64,000 nt of DNA from JAYSYM01 sp964543475 (GTDB lineage Bacteria > Bdellovibrionota > Bdellovibrionia > Bdellovibrionales > JAMPXM01). A program made the position numbers and the translations under genes. The DNA is taken from the NCBI GenBank assembly GCA_964543475.1, contig CAZIYJ010000001.1, forward strand, positions 62,001 through 126,000. Reading direction: 5' to 3'. This document shows positions 17,773 to 25,892 of the stretch, one piece after another (position 1 is the stretch's first letter; each line of letters starts with the position of its first letter). The notes under the pieces are model-generated. The model did not search any database, was not told where the DNA came from, and saw only the letters and a program-made list of their open reading frames with translations.

Positions 17773-17865
17773 GGAGACGTGGGTGAGTGGCTTAAACCAA
17801 TAGTTTGCTAAACTGTCGTACAGTGTAAAGCTGTACCGAGGGTTCAAATCCCTCCGTCTCCGCCA
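17773..17865 (+). tRNA. tRNA-Ser (anticodon GCU)
   Basis: The acceptor stem GGAGACG pairs with CGTCTCC. The anticodon arm is ATAGT-TTGCTAA-ACTGT with anticodon GCT. A long variable arm (CGTACAG..CTGTACCG) is diagnostic of class II tRNA-Ser, the T arm is GAGGGTTCAAATCCCTC, and the encoded end is G-CCA. It reads serine codons AGC/AGU. Confidence 0.95.
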
Positions 17866-17894
17866 CTTTTTTTTCAATCGAGCCGATTTCCGCC

Positions 17895-18092
17895 ATGGAT
17901 GAAAACGTCGTCGAGCTACAGATAAAGATCTCCCACCAAGAAGTCGCGATTGAATCGCTCACGCAAGCAGTGCACGAGCAACAAATGGTTATCGCGAAAC
18001 TCGAGAAGAACTTAAAAAGTTTGACCGACCGCTTTGACGCCGCCGAAGCGCCCGAAGTCGGCCCAGGAAATCAAAAGCCCCCTCACTATTAA
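17895..18092 (+). CDS. slyX: SlyX-like small coiled-coil protein
   Basis: The 65-residue product is almost entirely coiled coil (VVELQIKISHQEVAIESLTQ, then VIAKLEKNLKSLTDRF) and ends in the hallmark SlyX tail PPHY. SlyX is a short cytoplasmic protein of unknown biochemical function next to slyD in enterobacteria; no slyD is seen here. It starts 29 bases after the tRNA-Ser, so it may be transcribed from the tRNA promoter. Confidence 0.85.
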   Translation: MDENVVELQIKISHQEVAIESLTQAVHEQQMVIAKLEKNLKSLTDRFDAAEAPEVGPGNQKPPHY

Positions 18093-18171
18093 ACTTGGCG
18101 GTTCACTTGATATTTTATTCACCAGGTTCAAACAACAAAGTGGCAACTTCACTCATGCGGCATTCCCACCA

Positions 18172-19107
18172 ATGAGTTATCACATCAAAAAACTATTCGG
18201 GATCCTCGTCATTGCTATTTTCGCGTGCCCTACATTTGCAGATGAGCCATCGCCGATGGAGCTCTCTACTCCGTCAGCGAAAATTTTTGATCTCTCATTA
18301 ACAAAAGATCCTGAGCGACCGCGATCATACTTTTGGCCGCAACTAATCTCTTTTGGTTTGCCGGGTTTTGATCAGTGGATTGAAGGACAGTACTCGCAAG
18401 CATCTTTTTATTCGGGCTTAGGAGTTGCTGCGGCTTACCTCCAAACTGAAGCTGCAGAAGAGCCAAAGAGTTCGAAGTTTCGCAGGGAACATCAAAAATT
18501 CAGTGTGCAGCTTTACCTAACGTCGGGTGCTTTGAGTGCTTACTCGAGTTTTCGTTCTGCAGTTCGCACACGAAAAACAGAAGGCAAATTTAAATTCTTA
18601 AAACATGAGGAGAGCGCTGACGACATTTTAGCGGCGCCTTTTCGGTTTAGTTACTTGAAGCGACCAACCACTTATATTCCGCTAGCACTTGCGAGCGGCT
18701 ATGTACTCGCCGTTGCTCTCAGCTCTGACAAAAGCTGGGCACTCAGTGGCGAAGAGGCTGCCTACGGTACTGCAACATCGTATATGGCCGGCACCTGGGA
18801 AGAAGCCGTGTTTCGCGGATGGCTTATGCCTGTACAAATGGAGGCGTTCGATAGCGAATTTTGGAGTAATACTTCAACGGCGGTCATATTCGCCGCTCTT
18901 CATATTTCTTCTGAGAATAAATATGGGATATTCCAATTTGTAGCTGGTTGGTATTTCGGGAGAGTCGTTCAAAAAAATGATTGGCGTATTGGCGAAGCAA
19001 CTTTCCAGCACTTCTGGTATGACGCCTTAGTCTTCAACGGACTTGTCTATGCACTTAACGGAAGAAACGGAACTTTTCGAATTCCTGCTGTAACGATTCC
19101 GTTTTAA
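18172..19107 (+). CDS. CPBP-family intramembrane metalloprotease-like protein
   Basis: The start at ATG 18172 gives a 311-residue protein with a signal or first membrane segment (LFGILVIAIFACPTFA); longer starts would overlap slyX. The CPBP (CAAX protease/bacteriocin-processing) signature is present: motif 1 GTWEEAVFRGW with Glu210-Glu211, motif 2 AALHIS with His244, and motif 3 FQHFWYDAL with His280. These residues form the metal site in the Rce1-like fold. Hydrophobic stretches between residues 110 and 290 are consistent with several membrane helices. Substrate is unknown. It converges with the next gene, their ends overlapping by four bases. Confidence 0.85.
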   Translation: MSYHIKKLFGILVIAIFACPTFADEPSPMELSTPSAKIFDLSLTKDPERPRSYFWPQLISFGLPGFDQWIEGQYSQASFYSGLGVAAAYLQTEAAEEPKSSKFRREHQKFSVQLYLTSGALSAYSSFRSAVRTRKTEGKFKFLKHEESADDILAAPFRFSYLKRPTTYIPLALASGYVLAVALSSDKSWALSGEEAAYGTATSYMAGTWEEAVFRGWLMPVQMEAFDSEFWSNTSTAVIFAALHISSENKYGIFQFVAGWYFGRVVQKNDWRIGEATFQHFWYDALVFNGLVYALNGRNGTFRIPAVTIPF

Positions 19108-20456
19108 CGACAAAGGTCAGTGCCCTTGGCGAGCGAAACGATCGAATTGTAGGAGCCGCTTGTTGTGCGAAGAACTGACCAATAGCGTGCGCCGCCTCTC
19201 CATTTACTTCCAACTTTGCCAGCGATACGCAAATCTCTCTCTCCAATCCATCGATTAAGAATTCGGATTCCGCAATCAAGATTTAGGTAAGGATTATGAA
19301 GGTCATTAGTATTTCTGAAACCACAACCGTAGGCGTTCCCGCTTTCAATTGAAATTTGTAATAACCCTCGACTGATCACAGGATTTCCGTCGGAGTCGTC
19401 GAAACCTTCTTTAAAGCTCATTGACGGTGTGAAGTTACTTTCATAGCGAGTCATTGCAGAAATTAAATGTGTATAAAACTGTTTGCGCTGTTCTTGAGTG
19501 AGCGATTTAAATTTTGGACAGAACGTCGCTGCGTCTGAAGGCTGAGCTTTTAACAACGCGCTTCCAAGAGTATCAAGTCGCTTCATTACGTGAGCTGTCC
19601 ATAACTTTCCATCAGTCGCTTTTGCTTCCCACAAAGGTGTTGCGAGCATTGTCGCTGGCGTCGACTTTGGAGTAGGAACTGGAGTAGCAGTTGGCTTGGG
19701 TGTTGCCGAGGGAGCATTGCTAAGACCTGAGTAAATTAGCGTTCCGCCTTTAACTAAATTAATCAACCATGAGTGGTATTCCATGGCCACTGCGGGACAA
19801 CCCCAGCTTCTCCCTTGAATTCTTGCGCTGTCTTGAACGTACGAAGCGCCATGCATGACAATAGCCCGCGATCGCGCATTTGAATTGCTCTTTGATAAAC
19901 CGTCAAGACGTAACGAAAATCCGTTTGAGCCATTGTACGTTTCGGCTGTGAGAAAATAGCCAAGTGACGTTGCGTTCGAACCAGAAGTATTACTAAATTT
20001 TTCTGCAAAGCCATCGTGATTTGCATCCGACCCTTTGCCATGAGCTACGTGTGCTGACCAAACTGAACCGTTTTCGATATTTACTAAATTAAGTCTCTTA
20101 TTTTTCGAGCTGATAGCATAATCAATGACGACAAGATATTTCTGATTCTGAATTTGTGCTTTGTTTTTATGAAAATACAAAACAGCATCACGTAAAAGAT
20201 TTGTTGGAACAACTCCGCTCGGATCTAAATGCGAATATGATTTGAGAATTTCGTTTGCTTGGTTTGCTGTAAAATCGACTTCTTTGAAATTATCGGCGAT
20301 TTTTTCATTACCGCCTGTATCGATCGCACCATCACTTATTCCTTCAGAATCTGCTGCGTCTGGTAATTGCTGCAATGAAGGGCCACAGGCTGTCGCTAGA
20401 GGTAAAATCGCAAACATCACTAGCGATATTTTCGACAATTTCCAAAAGTTTCTCAT
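19104..20456 (-). CDS. Lipoprotein fusing an L,D-transpeptidase-like domain to a lysozyme-like domain
   Basis: This 450-residue protein starts with a lipoprotein signal ending in LATAC (Cys24). Residues about 80-245 form a YkuD_2-type murein L,D-transpeptidase catalytic domain, with MHGASY (His202) and SWGCPAV (Cys220). A Pro/Thr/Ser linker follows (250-268). Residues about 285-450 resemble a lytic transglycosylase/lysozyme fold: TRYESNF with candidate catalytic Glu339, the SRGLLQIS motif, then NLDCGIRILNRWI. One polypeptide could therefore act on both peptide stems and glycan strands of peptidoglycan from the outer membrane. Activity of either half is unproven. It has its own promoter region, divergent from the next gene. 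Confidence 0.85.
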   Translation of the reverse strand: MRNFWKLSKISLVMFAILPLATACGPSLQQLPDAADSEGISDGAIDTGGNEKIADNFKEVDFTANQANEILKSYSHLDPSGVVPTNLLRDAVLYFHKNKAQIQNQKYLVVIDYAISSKNKRLNLVNIENGSVWSAHVAHGKGSDANHDGFAEKFSNTSGSNATSLGYFLTAETYNGSNGFSLRLDGLSKSNSNARSRAIVMHGASYVQDSARIQGRSWGCPAVAMEYHSWLINLVKGGTLIYSGLSNAPSATPKPTATPVPTPKSTPATMLATPLWEAKATDGKLWTAHVMKRLDTLGSALLKAQPSDAATFCPKFKSLTQEQRKQFYTHLISAMTRYESNFTPSMSFKEGFDDSDGNPVISRGLLQISIESGNAYGCGFRNTNDLHNPYLNLDCGIRILNRWIGERDLRIAGKVGSKWRGGARYWSVLRTTSGSYNSIVSLAKGTDLCR

Positions 20457-20736
20457 CTCTAGACTCCGATCAATTTAGCTCGTACCTGAACTAAACTTTT
20501 CGGATGTCTTTGAATTTTTGGTGAGCACTGTCGGGCTAACTACATAGTCTGTAAAAATACTTTGCAGAATTCGGCGAAAGTCTCGGTCGTTAAACGAAGA
20601 AATTCAGTGACTTTCGTCTAGCTACATCAGAGAGAGTTGTGAAATCACTAACAACTTCGAAATCATTTGTTGCACACAAGAGCGACTTTCATTGCAATCA
20701 GATCCACAACGTCGATGATTCATCGTGAAGGAATAT

Positions 20737-21321
20737 ATGAAAACATTTTTGATTCTCATCTTAGGCTCACTACTGACTACTGCATGCTCAACGGGTGTCC
20801 TGAAAGATGACTGGACAAAGTCGCTCGTCGGACAATCTGGCTATGTGCGTGAGCCTGTAAAAATCGTTCATGATGAGAAGAAAAATTGGTCACAGTTTAG
20901 CGATTTCAGACGCTGCTCACTTGTTGAAATCGTTGAAGTAAGAAAGTACGGAAAAAATACGGGCCTCGTCGTCAGACAAGAGGGAAAACTTTTTTATCTT
21001 TGGAGTGCTGACAATTTTATCAACGAGTTTACCAACACACCTACTCTATCTAAACTTAGCGAATATATTGCGCCAACACTTGAAGCTGCCCTAGGTCAGA
21101 AGACCACAGTGAAATTAGCAAGCGGAACAAGCGATTCTCATACGCTTCAGTGCGAAAGCACTTACTGGGCAGGAATGACAATTCAACAGCTGGTGTTTGT
21201 TAAAGGAAGACCTGAACAGGCGAATAAAACTGCTTCAGGCGAAGAGTGGGTCTATACGCAGAACGAGCGTCAGCAGACATTCGACATCGCAAATGACAAA
21301 CTCGTTCGCTGGCAGGACTAG
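20737..21321 (+). CDS. Putative lipoprotein, unknown
   Basis: ATG 20737 is preceded by GAAGGA and gives MKTFLILILGSLLTTACSTG, a clear lipobox with Cys18; a GTG 12 bases upstream is less likely. The mature protein of about 177 residues has two cysteines (FRRCSLVEI and TLQCESTYW). It closes with VFVKGRPEQANKTASGEEWVYTQ, a pattern seen in small BamE/OmlA-like lipoproteins (G-x-P, then W-Y), but the match is too short to assign it. It is divergent from the fusion lipoprotein gene. Confidence 0.7.
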   Translation: MKTFLILILGSLLTTACSTGVLKDDWTKSLVGQSGYVREPVKIVHDEKKNWSQFSDFRRCSLVEIVEVRKYGKNTGLVVRQEGKLFYLWSADNFINEFTNTPTLSKLSEYIAPTLEAALGQKTTVKLASGTSDSHTLQCESTYWAGMTIQQLVFVKGRPEQANKTASGEEWVYTQNERQQTFDIANDKLVRWQD

Positions 21322-21686
21322 TTAGCTAAAAAAGCAACTCGCGGATGCGGCAGCAGCAAAGATTGCGGCCACGTCCTCGCGGAGTAGCTAGGCGCTTGAG
21401 CCACTAACGTAACTGACAAAGCAGTTTACTTGTTGATCGATCACTCTCCCTTTCAGAAAAAAGTTATTAAAGAGATCTTGACCGGATTTTTCCGAGACTA
21501 TTTTGCATCTGCGCAAGAGTAGTATTGCTTATGTCTATTTCGCATCTAACGCCTCGCCATTCGATTCAAATTGAAAAAATCTTTCTTTTCTGAAAAATCG
21601 AGAAGAAATTTAGCGTGTGCCGTTTTAGAGATTCAAAAAACATCGTGATAGATTGCTTCCTGGTTTTTCGATAAAGGAGGCCCATC
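21322..21686. other. Intergenic stretch of 365 bases before the HNH gene
   Basis: No credible coding frame on either strand. The octamer CTCGCGGA occurs twice (about 21337 and 21382). The last 150 bases are AT-rich and probably hold the promoter of the HNH gene. The segment ends with AAAGGAGG at 21673-21680, the ribosome binding site of that gene. No RNA gene was recognised. Confidence 0.5.
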
Positions 21687-22685
21687 TTGCAAACTGCGAC
21701 ACTAAATCAAGCGGCAATTGTTCCATCGACAAAAAGTAGCGCTGCTCTTGAAGCCCTCGACAGCTACTCCCTCCACTTTGAAGCATTAAAAGCAACCGAG
21801 CTTCATCAAAAATCAGAAAGCTATCTACTTGAAGTGATGAGCGTCGTCGACGACCGAATGTTTTATCTGGAGTGCGGCGTTTCAAGCCTCTACCAATATT
21901 GCGTCCGCTTGCTTGGCTTGTCTGAGTCTGTCTCGTACGTGCTCATTGCTGTCATTCGCAAAAGCAAAGAAGTGCCTGAGCTCAAGATGGCAATTCAGTC
22001 TGGCAAAGTCACATTGTCGAAAGCTAAAAAGATTTGCTCAGTCATAGATCAGAAGAACTTCAGAGAGTGGATTGATTTGGCGGCTTGTGAAACTTCGCGA
22101 GTCATTGAAAAGTGTGTTGCAGGTGCCAATCCGAAAGAGCTCGTAAAAGAATCGGCCGTTTACAAAACTAATGATCTTTTAGAATTTAAACTTGGCGTTG
22201 GCGAAGAGTTCATCGAAGCGTTAGCTCAAGTGAAAGATCTTTTGTCGCAAAAGGAATCGACAGCCGTTTCGAGCGAAGAGGCTTTATTAAAGTTAATGAG
22301 GGAGTTTATTGAAAAGAATGATCCTGTTAAGAAGGCCGCTCGAGCAGAGATGCGTCGAGAGAAGCAGTTCTTGAAAACGCAGGTCCCTCAACAGTTCCCG
22401 GGAACTGTTAAAAAATCAGCATTTGCCTTCGACGCTTCAGCTCCTGCCAAGAGAGCTCCGATCAAGCGATTAACGTTGCATGCTGTAGCACTTCGCGATC
22501 AGAACCAATGTACGTTTACTGCGGTGGCTGGCTCTAAAGGATTGCGATGTGATCAAAAACGATGGCTCGATGTGCATCACGTTGTGCCCCACAGCTTTGG
22601 CGGGAACAATGACCTCGACAATCTAGCTACGCTCTGCAAAGCACATCATCGAATGAGTCACCGCGCGGAACTGTCTAGAAACTAA
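21687..22685 (+). CDS. HNH endonuclease-domain protein
   Basis: The 332-residue product starts at TTG 21687 behind a perfect AAAGGAGG. The first 140 residues are helical (LYQYCVRLLGLSESVSYVLI and following). They resemble the N-terminal part of the HNH proteins found in multiple copies in Bdellovibrio-type genomes and in DUF222-like proteins. The C-terminus is an HNH domain: LDVHHVVPHSFGGNNDLDNL followed by LCKAHHRMSH. The His-His pair, Asn and final His would bind metal and cut DNA. Cellular role is unknown; such genes are often dispersed and possibly mobile. No toxin, methylase or recombinase lies next to it. Confidence 0.85.
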   Translation: MQTATLNQAAIVPSTKSSAALEALDSYSLHFEALKATELHQKSESYLLEVMSVVDDRMFYLECGVSSLYQYCVRLLGLSESVSYVLIAVIRKSKEVPELKMAIQSGKVTLSKAKKICSVIDQKNFREWIDLAACETSRVIEKCVAGANPKELVKESAVYKTNDLLEFKLGVGEEFIEALAQVKDLLSQKESTAVSSEEALLKLMREFIEKNDPVKKAARAEMRREKQFLKTQVPQQFPGTVKKSAFAFDASAPAKRAPIKRLTLHAVALRDQNQCTFTAVAGSKGLRCDQKRWLDVHHVVPHSFGGNNDLDNLATLCKAHHRMSHRAELSRN

Positions 22686-22850
22686 ACGCTCATAGATTTT
22701 CTACAGCGGAAGCTTCGCAAAAATGACGCTTTCGTCAGAGTTGTGTTTGGAATCGGTTAGCCCCGCCCCCAGCAAGTTCACCAGTGATAAAACCTTATGA
22801 AATTAAACGCGTAGCAACCGATGTGATCAAACGATCACTCAGGAGCCCTT

Positions 22851-23291
22851 GTGAAAAGCATCTTCTTTTCTTTAATCGTTATTCTAGCTTTCGGCACCAT
22901 CAGCTCAGCCCACGCTAAAACCTCAATCGAGCCCCTCGGTCAAAGTGGCTGCGACGGTCTTAGCATCACCGATTACTACACAGACTTAAAATACTTTGTA
23001 AACCAGAACCAAGTTCGAATTTTAGTAGAGATGAAGGATAGCGACGACGGAATTCCAAATGAAACATCATTTGAAACCTCGGCCATCGCTTCGCTCAAGG
23101 TCGATGGCAAGGTTATCATTCATCAACCTACAGGTAGGGTTTGTGCGCGCTTTGTAAACGCCACGGTGTTCGGCAAAAGGCAAATTTGGGAAGAGCGCGG
23201 CGATTGCAAAGTTATCACTAAGGAAACTCGCCTAAGAACCACCGCTGGAAAGACCTGCGTACGCGATTATTCCCTCGAGATCAGCTACTAA
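22851..23291 (+). CDS. Small secreted protein, unknown
   Basis: GTG 22851 is preceded by AGGAG and gives a 146-residue product with signal peptide (SIFFSLIVILAFGTISSAHA). The mature domain has four cysteines (SGCDG, RVCARF, GDCKV, KTCVRD) and alternating strands, suggesting a disulfide-bonded periplasmic beta protein. I recognise no family. The following gene is also secreted and starts 90 bases downstream, so they may be co-expressed. Confidence 0.65.
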   Translation: MKSIFFSLIVILAFGTISSAHAKTSIEPLGQSGCDGLSITDYYTDLKYFVNQNQVRILVEMKDSDDGIPNETSFETSAIASLKVDGKVIIHQPTGRVCARFVNATVFGKRQIWEERGDCKVITKETRLRTTAGKTCVRDYSLEISY

Positions 23292-23380
23292 CCACCGATG
23301 AGTGTCTCATATCGAGACACCCTCTCGCTAAACCTGCATTTCTACTCGATCTTCGCAGCCATCTTCCGAAAAGAAAGAAG

Positions 23381-24049
23381 ATGTCTAAAATCGTTCTAGC
23401 TTTTTCAATTTTATTTTTCAGTGCTGGAGTCATGGCCGCCGGTCGCCTTGATGTATCGCAAGCAACTTACGTATTCACTGATGCCAAAAGTATTTCTACA
23501 GCCGAAGCTAGCGTGAACACTTGTGTTGCCGTCGCCATTCATGACCCCGAAACAAGTCAGCTCTATTTTGCTCACTTCGATGCTTCCAGCGATGTGAGTA
23601 AAGGTCTTGAGGCCGCGCTCGAAAGATTCGATGCTATTGGAATTCCGAAGTCTCGCTTGCGAAGCTATATAGCTGGGGGCTGGGATGGATGGTCAAATGA
23701 GTTTTCTAAAGAGGCGCGGATCTACTTAAAGAACGCAGGCGTTCGCAACGTGAGTTACGAAGCACCGATCGATATTGGTTACACTCTTCGAGACAGCATT
23801 GCAGGAAAGCCAATTCCAAAAAAACAGAGATCCAAAGGCGGAGAGAGTCGCACCTTCGTCTTCGACCTCAAACGCCAACGTTTCTATCAAACAGAGCCTA
23901 CCCTTATGCCGTCAAACTCTGAGAATGTTAATCTTCAGAGTTTGGTACGTGGTCCGCTCCCGTCAATTTTACCGTCGCAATCGACATCCGACTCAGTGAC
24001 CGAGTCCGCCCTCGGCAGAACTATCAACAAAACACCAGCTGCTCGCTAG
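23381..24049 (+). CDS. Secreted protein with a CheD-like deamidase pattern
   Basis: This 222-residue protein has a signal peptide (MSKIVLAFSILFFSAGVMAA). Residues 45-65 read VNTCVAVAIHDP, then LYFAHF. Cys48 and His65 are 17 residues apart, exactly the separation of the catalytic Cys and His in CheD chemoreceptor glutamine deamidases (GSCVAV.. to H). Downstream RLRSYIAGGW and a late strand resemble the rest of that fold. CheD is cytoplasmic, whereas this protein is exported and no chemotaxis genes are near. The fold is shared with secreted deamidase toxins of the CNF1 type, so an exported deamidase is conceivable. The basic C-terminus (KKQRSKGG) and the last 60 residues are unassigned. The functional call is inference from a short motif. 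Confidence 0.6.
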   Translation: MSKIVLAFSILFFSAGVMAAGRLDVSQATYVFTDAKSISTAEASVNTCVAVAIHDPETSQLYFAHFDASSDVSKGLEAALERFDAIGIPKSRLRSYIAGGWDGWSNEFSKEARIYLKNAGVRNVSYEAPIDIGYTLRDSIAGKPIPKKQRSKGGESRTFVFDLKRQRFYQTEPTLMPSNSENVNLQSLVRGPLPSILPSQSTSDSVTESALGRTINKTPAAR

Positions 24050-24065
24050 TCACTACTCAATAAAA

Positions 24066-24087
24066 AAGGCGGAGTTTCCCCCGCCTT
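24066..24087. terminator. Bidirectional terminator between convergent genes
   Basis: AAGGCGG (24066-24072) pairs with CCGCCTT (24081-24087) around an eight-base loop. On the minus strand it is followed by a T-run, so it best serves the 24116-24571 gene. On the plus strand a shorter T-rich tail may end the CheD-like gene. Confidence 0.8.
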
Positions 24088-24115
24088 CCTTTAATCAAAA
24101 TCGATTCGCAATTTA

Positions 24116-24571
24116 TTAGAAGCGATCGTTGAAATTATCGTCGTCGCTCGGCCAACCGTTACCACCACCGTTATTGTTGCGAGTGCGGCCTTGAACTTCA
24201 ACAGTCGCTTTTTTGAGGAAGTTCAAACTTCTTCCAGAAAGCTGAACTGCAGTAATGCAATGTCCGTTACCGCGTAGGTCTACCCAGCGAGTGCGAGAGT
24301 TGCCCGGAAAATCTTGGCGAACGCGGAAGTACTGAGTGTTTCCATTTTTAAACTGAACACCAAGTTGGTCGACATAGGCTGGTTGATTGCGGACGACGAT
24401 TCTTACTGCGTCCATTTTCTCACCTTGTCGGCAAGCAGGTGCACGGAAATTGATTGTGCTTCCCGTGCGAGAAAGTTTTGCTGCTCCAAGAAGTACTGTG
24501 CGGTTGAGCTCTAGTGCCTGTGCCGGCAGAGCCATCGCCCCTACGGCTAATGCTAATAAAAGCTTTGTCAT
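24116..24571 (-). CDS. Small secreted beta-rich protein, unknown
   Basis: The 151-residue product has a signal peptide (MTKLLLALAVGAMALPAQA). A beta-rich domain follows with two cysteines (APACRQGEKMDAVRIVV and GNGHCITAVQLSG) that probably pair. The tail is Asn/Gly/Asp-rich (RNNNGGGNGWPSDDDNF), likely disordered and surface exposed. AAAGGGA precedes the ATG, and a hairpin sits just upstream in the leader. I cannot name the family with confidence. Confidence 0.65.
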   Translation of the reverse strand: MTKLLLALAVGAMALPAQALELNRTVLLGAAKLSRTGSTINFRAPACRQGEKMDAVRIVVRNQPAYVDQLGVQFKNGNTQYFRVRQDFPGNSRTRWVDLRGNGHCITAVQLSGRSLNFLKKATVEVQGRTRNNNGGGNGWPSDDDNFNDRF

Positions 24572-24587
24572 GTTGTCCCTTTCGTTC

Positions 24588-24607
24588 CCACCTCTTTAGT
24601 GAGGTGG
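24588..24607 (-). promoter_or_regulatory. Leader hairpin upstream of the small secreted protein gene
   Basis: CCACCTC (24588-24594) and GAGGTGG (24601-24607) are perfect inverted arms with a six-base loop. On the minus strand this lies in the 5' leader, directly before the AAAGGGA ribosome binding site of the 24571 start. It could modulate mRNA stability or translation. No known riboswitch was recognised. Confidence 0.4.
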
Positions 24608-24792
24608 CTAAATCATTGAGTCAGGCATATCCAACTCCCCCTCTCAAGTCGCGTTAACGATGGATGTTGCAGCTAAGTGCACAATTAGAGCGTCAGAAAT
24701 GAGCCTCCGTACAATACTTGGACGGCGTTAAGACGCTTAAAGCCTCTCTCTTGGGCGATCTCACCGGCATATATCTCGCAATACAGAGGCTC

Positions 24793-25890
24793 ATGAAAAA
24801 CATGGCTTTTAGAACTCTCATTTGTGGCTTACTTGCGACTACCTTTTTTTCGAGCGCGGCGAAGGCCGAAAAGCGCTTTTTAGGAGTCTTTGATTCCGAG
24901 GGACGCCCCGCTTTTACCGAAGTAAATGTCATCCCAAGTAATCTTACGAAACTTAAAGCCGGCCACTCGGCAAATCCAGATTTAACAATCTACGATCGCA
25001 CTCGAGATCGTCTTGGAGTTAAAGCAGCCAAACTTGATGCGTCTGTTTTAAAAATTGCTGATGAGCGATTGCTCCAAGCAATGAAAAAGCTAAAAACAAA
25101 AACCAATCTAATTGCGCTCGCAAAAGAAATTGCACCACTTTATGGTGTCGATCCAGTCACTGTGATTGCTTGCATTTTAGCTGAGATGACATTTAACAAT
25201 CCCACACAAGCTGCACTCCAAGATTTCGTTGCGAACCTTGCTCCAAAAAGTTTGAACTTCCCGAATCTACACTTAGTGAAAGATGCCGTAGACAATCCTG
25301 TTATGGTTGAATATTGCCGAACTGATCGAGGCGATTACTGGTCTTGGATCTGCCTAGAGACAATGTGGGGAACAAGCTACCACGCTGCACGCGGAGTAAA
25401 GACCTATGCTGACCAAAAATTTCTCTTACCACTTTCCGCTAAAACAAAACCTCTCATGGAAGTTTTGCGACCAGGAACTGGAACAAGCTATGGACCAGCT
25501 CAGCTTTCGTTGGCTGCAGCACTAAGAGTGTCAGCAGACGTTGCTCGAGTATCGCGAGGCCATTATGAGCATCTTGGTATTGATCAAATGGACAAGGTCA
25601 TGGAGATGGTGCTTGGTAGACATTCGACAGTACACATTGTTGCTGCACTCATTGCCCGCGCACGAGTCGCATATAAAATGTTTGCGAAAATTGATACGTC
25701 GGCAAATCTGGGAGTCGAAACAACACTGTTCAATCTTGGAAATGAAACTGTTCGCGCGACAAATTTAGCTCGTGAAAATCAATCTCGTAGCGCTAAGAAT
25801 TTGCCGATTTTGCTTCCCCGAGCAAATTACTTCGGTTGGTTCGTTCAAGAAAACGAAGCCAAGATCAGAGCTTTTGTTGCAGGCAAGTAA
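24793..25890 (+). CDS. DUF1402 family periplasmic protein (lysozyme-like)
   Basis: ATG 24793, behind AGAGG, yields a signal peptide (MAFRTLICGLLATTFFSSAAKA) and a product of 365 residues. The core LAKEIAPLYGVDPVTVIACILAEMTFN, with a conserved acidic residue after the first helix pair, and GTSYGPAQLSLAAALRVS match the DUF1402 pattern. That pattern looks like a lytic-transglycosylase fold, a Glu in a helix followed by a SxGPxQ motif. A role in peptidoglycan cleavage is inferred. It converges with the ABC permease gene, with two bases between stops. Confidence 0.75.
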   Translation: MKNMAFRTLICGLLATTFFSSAAKAEKRFLGVFDSEGRPAFTEVNVIPSNLTKLKAGHSANPDLTIYDRTRDRLGVKAAKLDASVLKIADERLLQAMKKLKTKTNLIALAKEIAPLYGVDPVTVIACILAEMTFNNPTQAALQDFVANLAPKSLNFPNLHLVKDAVDNPVMVEYCRTDRGDYWSWICLETMWGTSYHAARGVKTYADQKFLLPLSAKTKPLMEVLRPGTGTSYGPAQLSLAAALRVSADVARVSRGHYEHLGIDQMDKVMEMVLGRHSTVHIVAALIARARVAYKMFAKIDTSANLGVETTLFNLGNETVRATNLARENQSRSAKNLPILLPRANYFGWFVQENEAKIRAFVAGK

Positions 25891-25892
25891 TC

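Noticed and set aside
18034..18171. Longer N-terminus for the CPBP protease
   Set aside because: It would overlap slyX and removes the signal-like start at ATG 18172.
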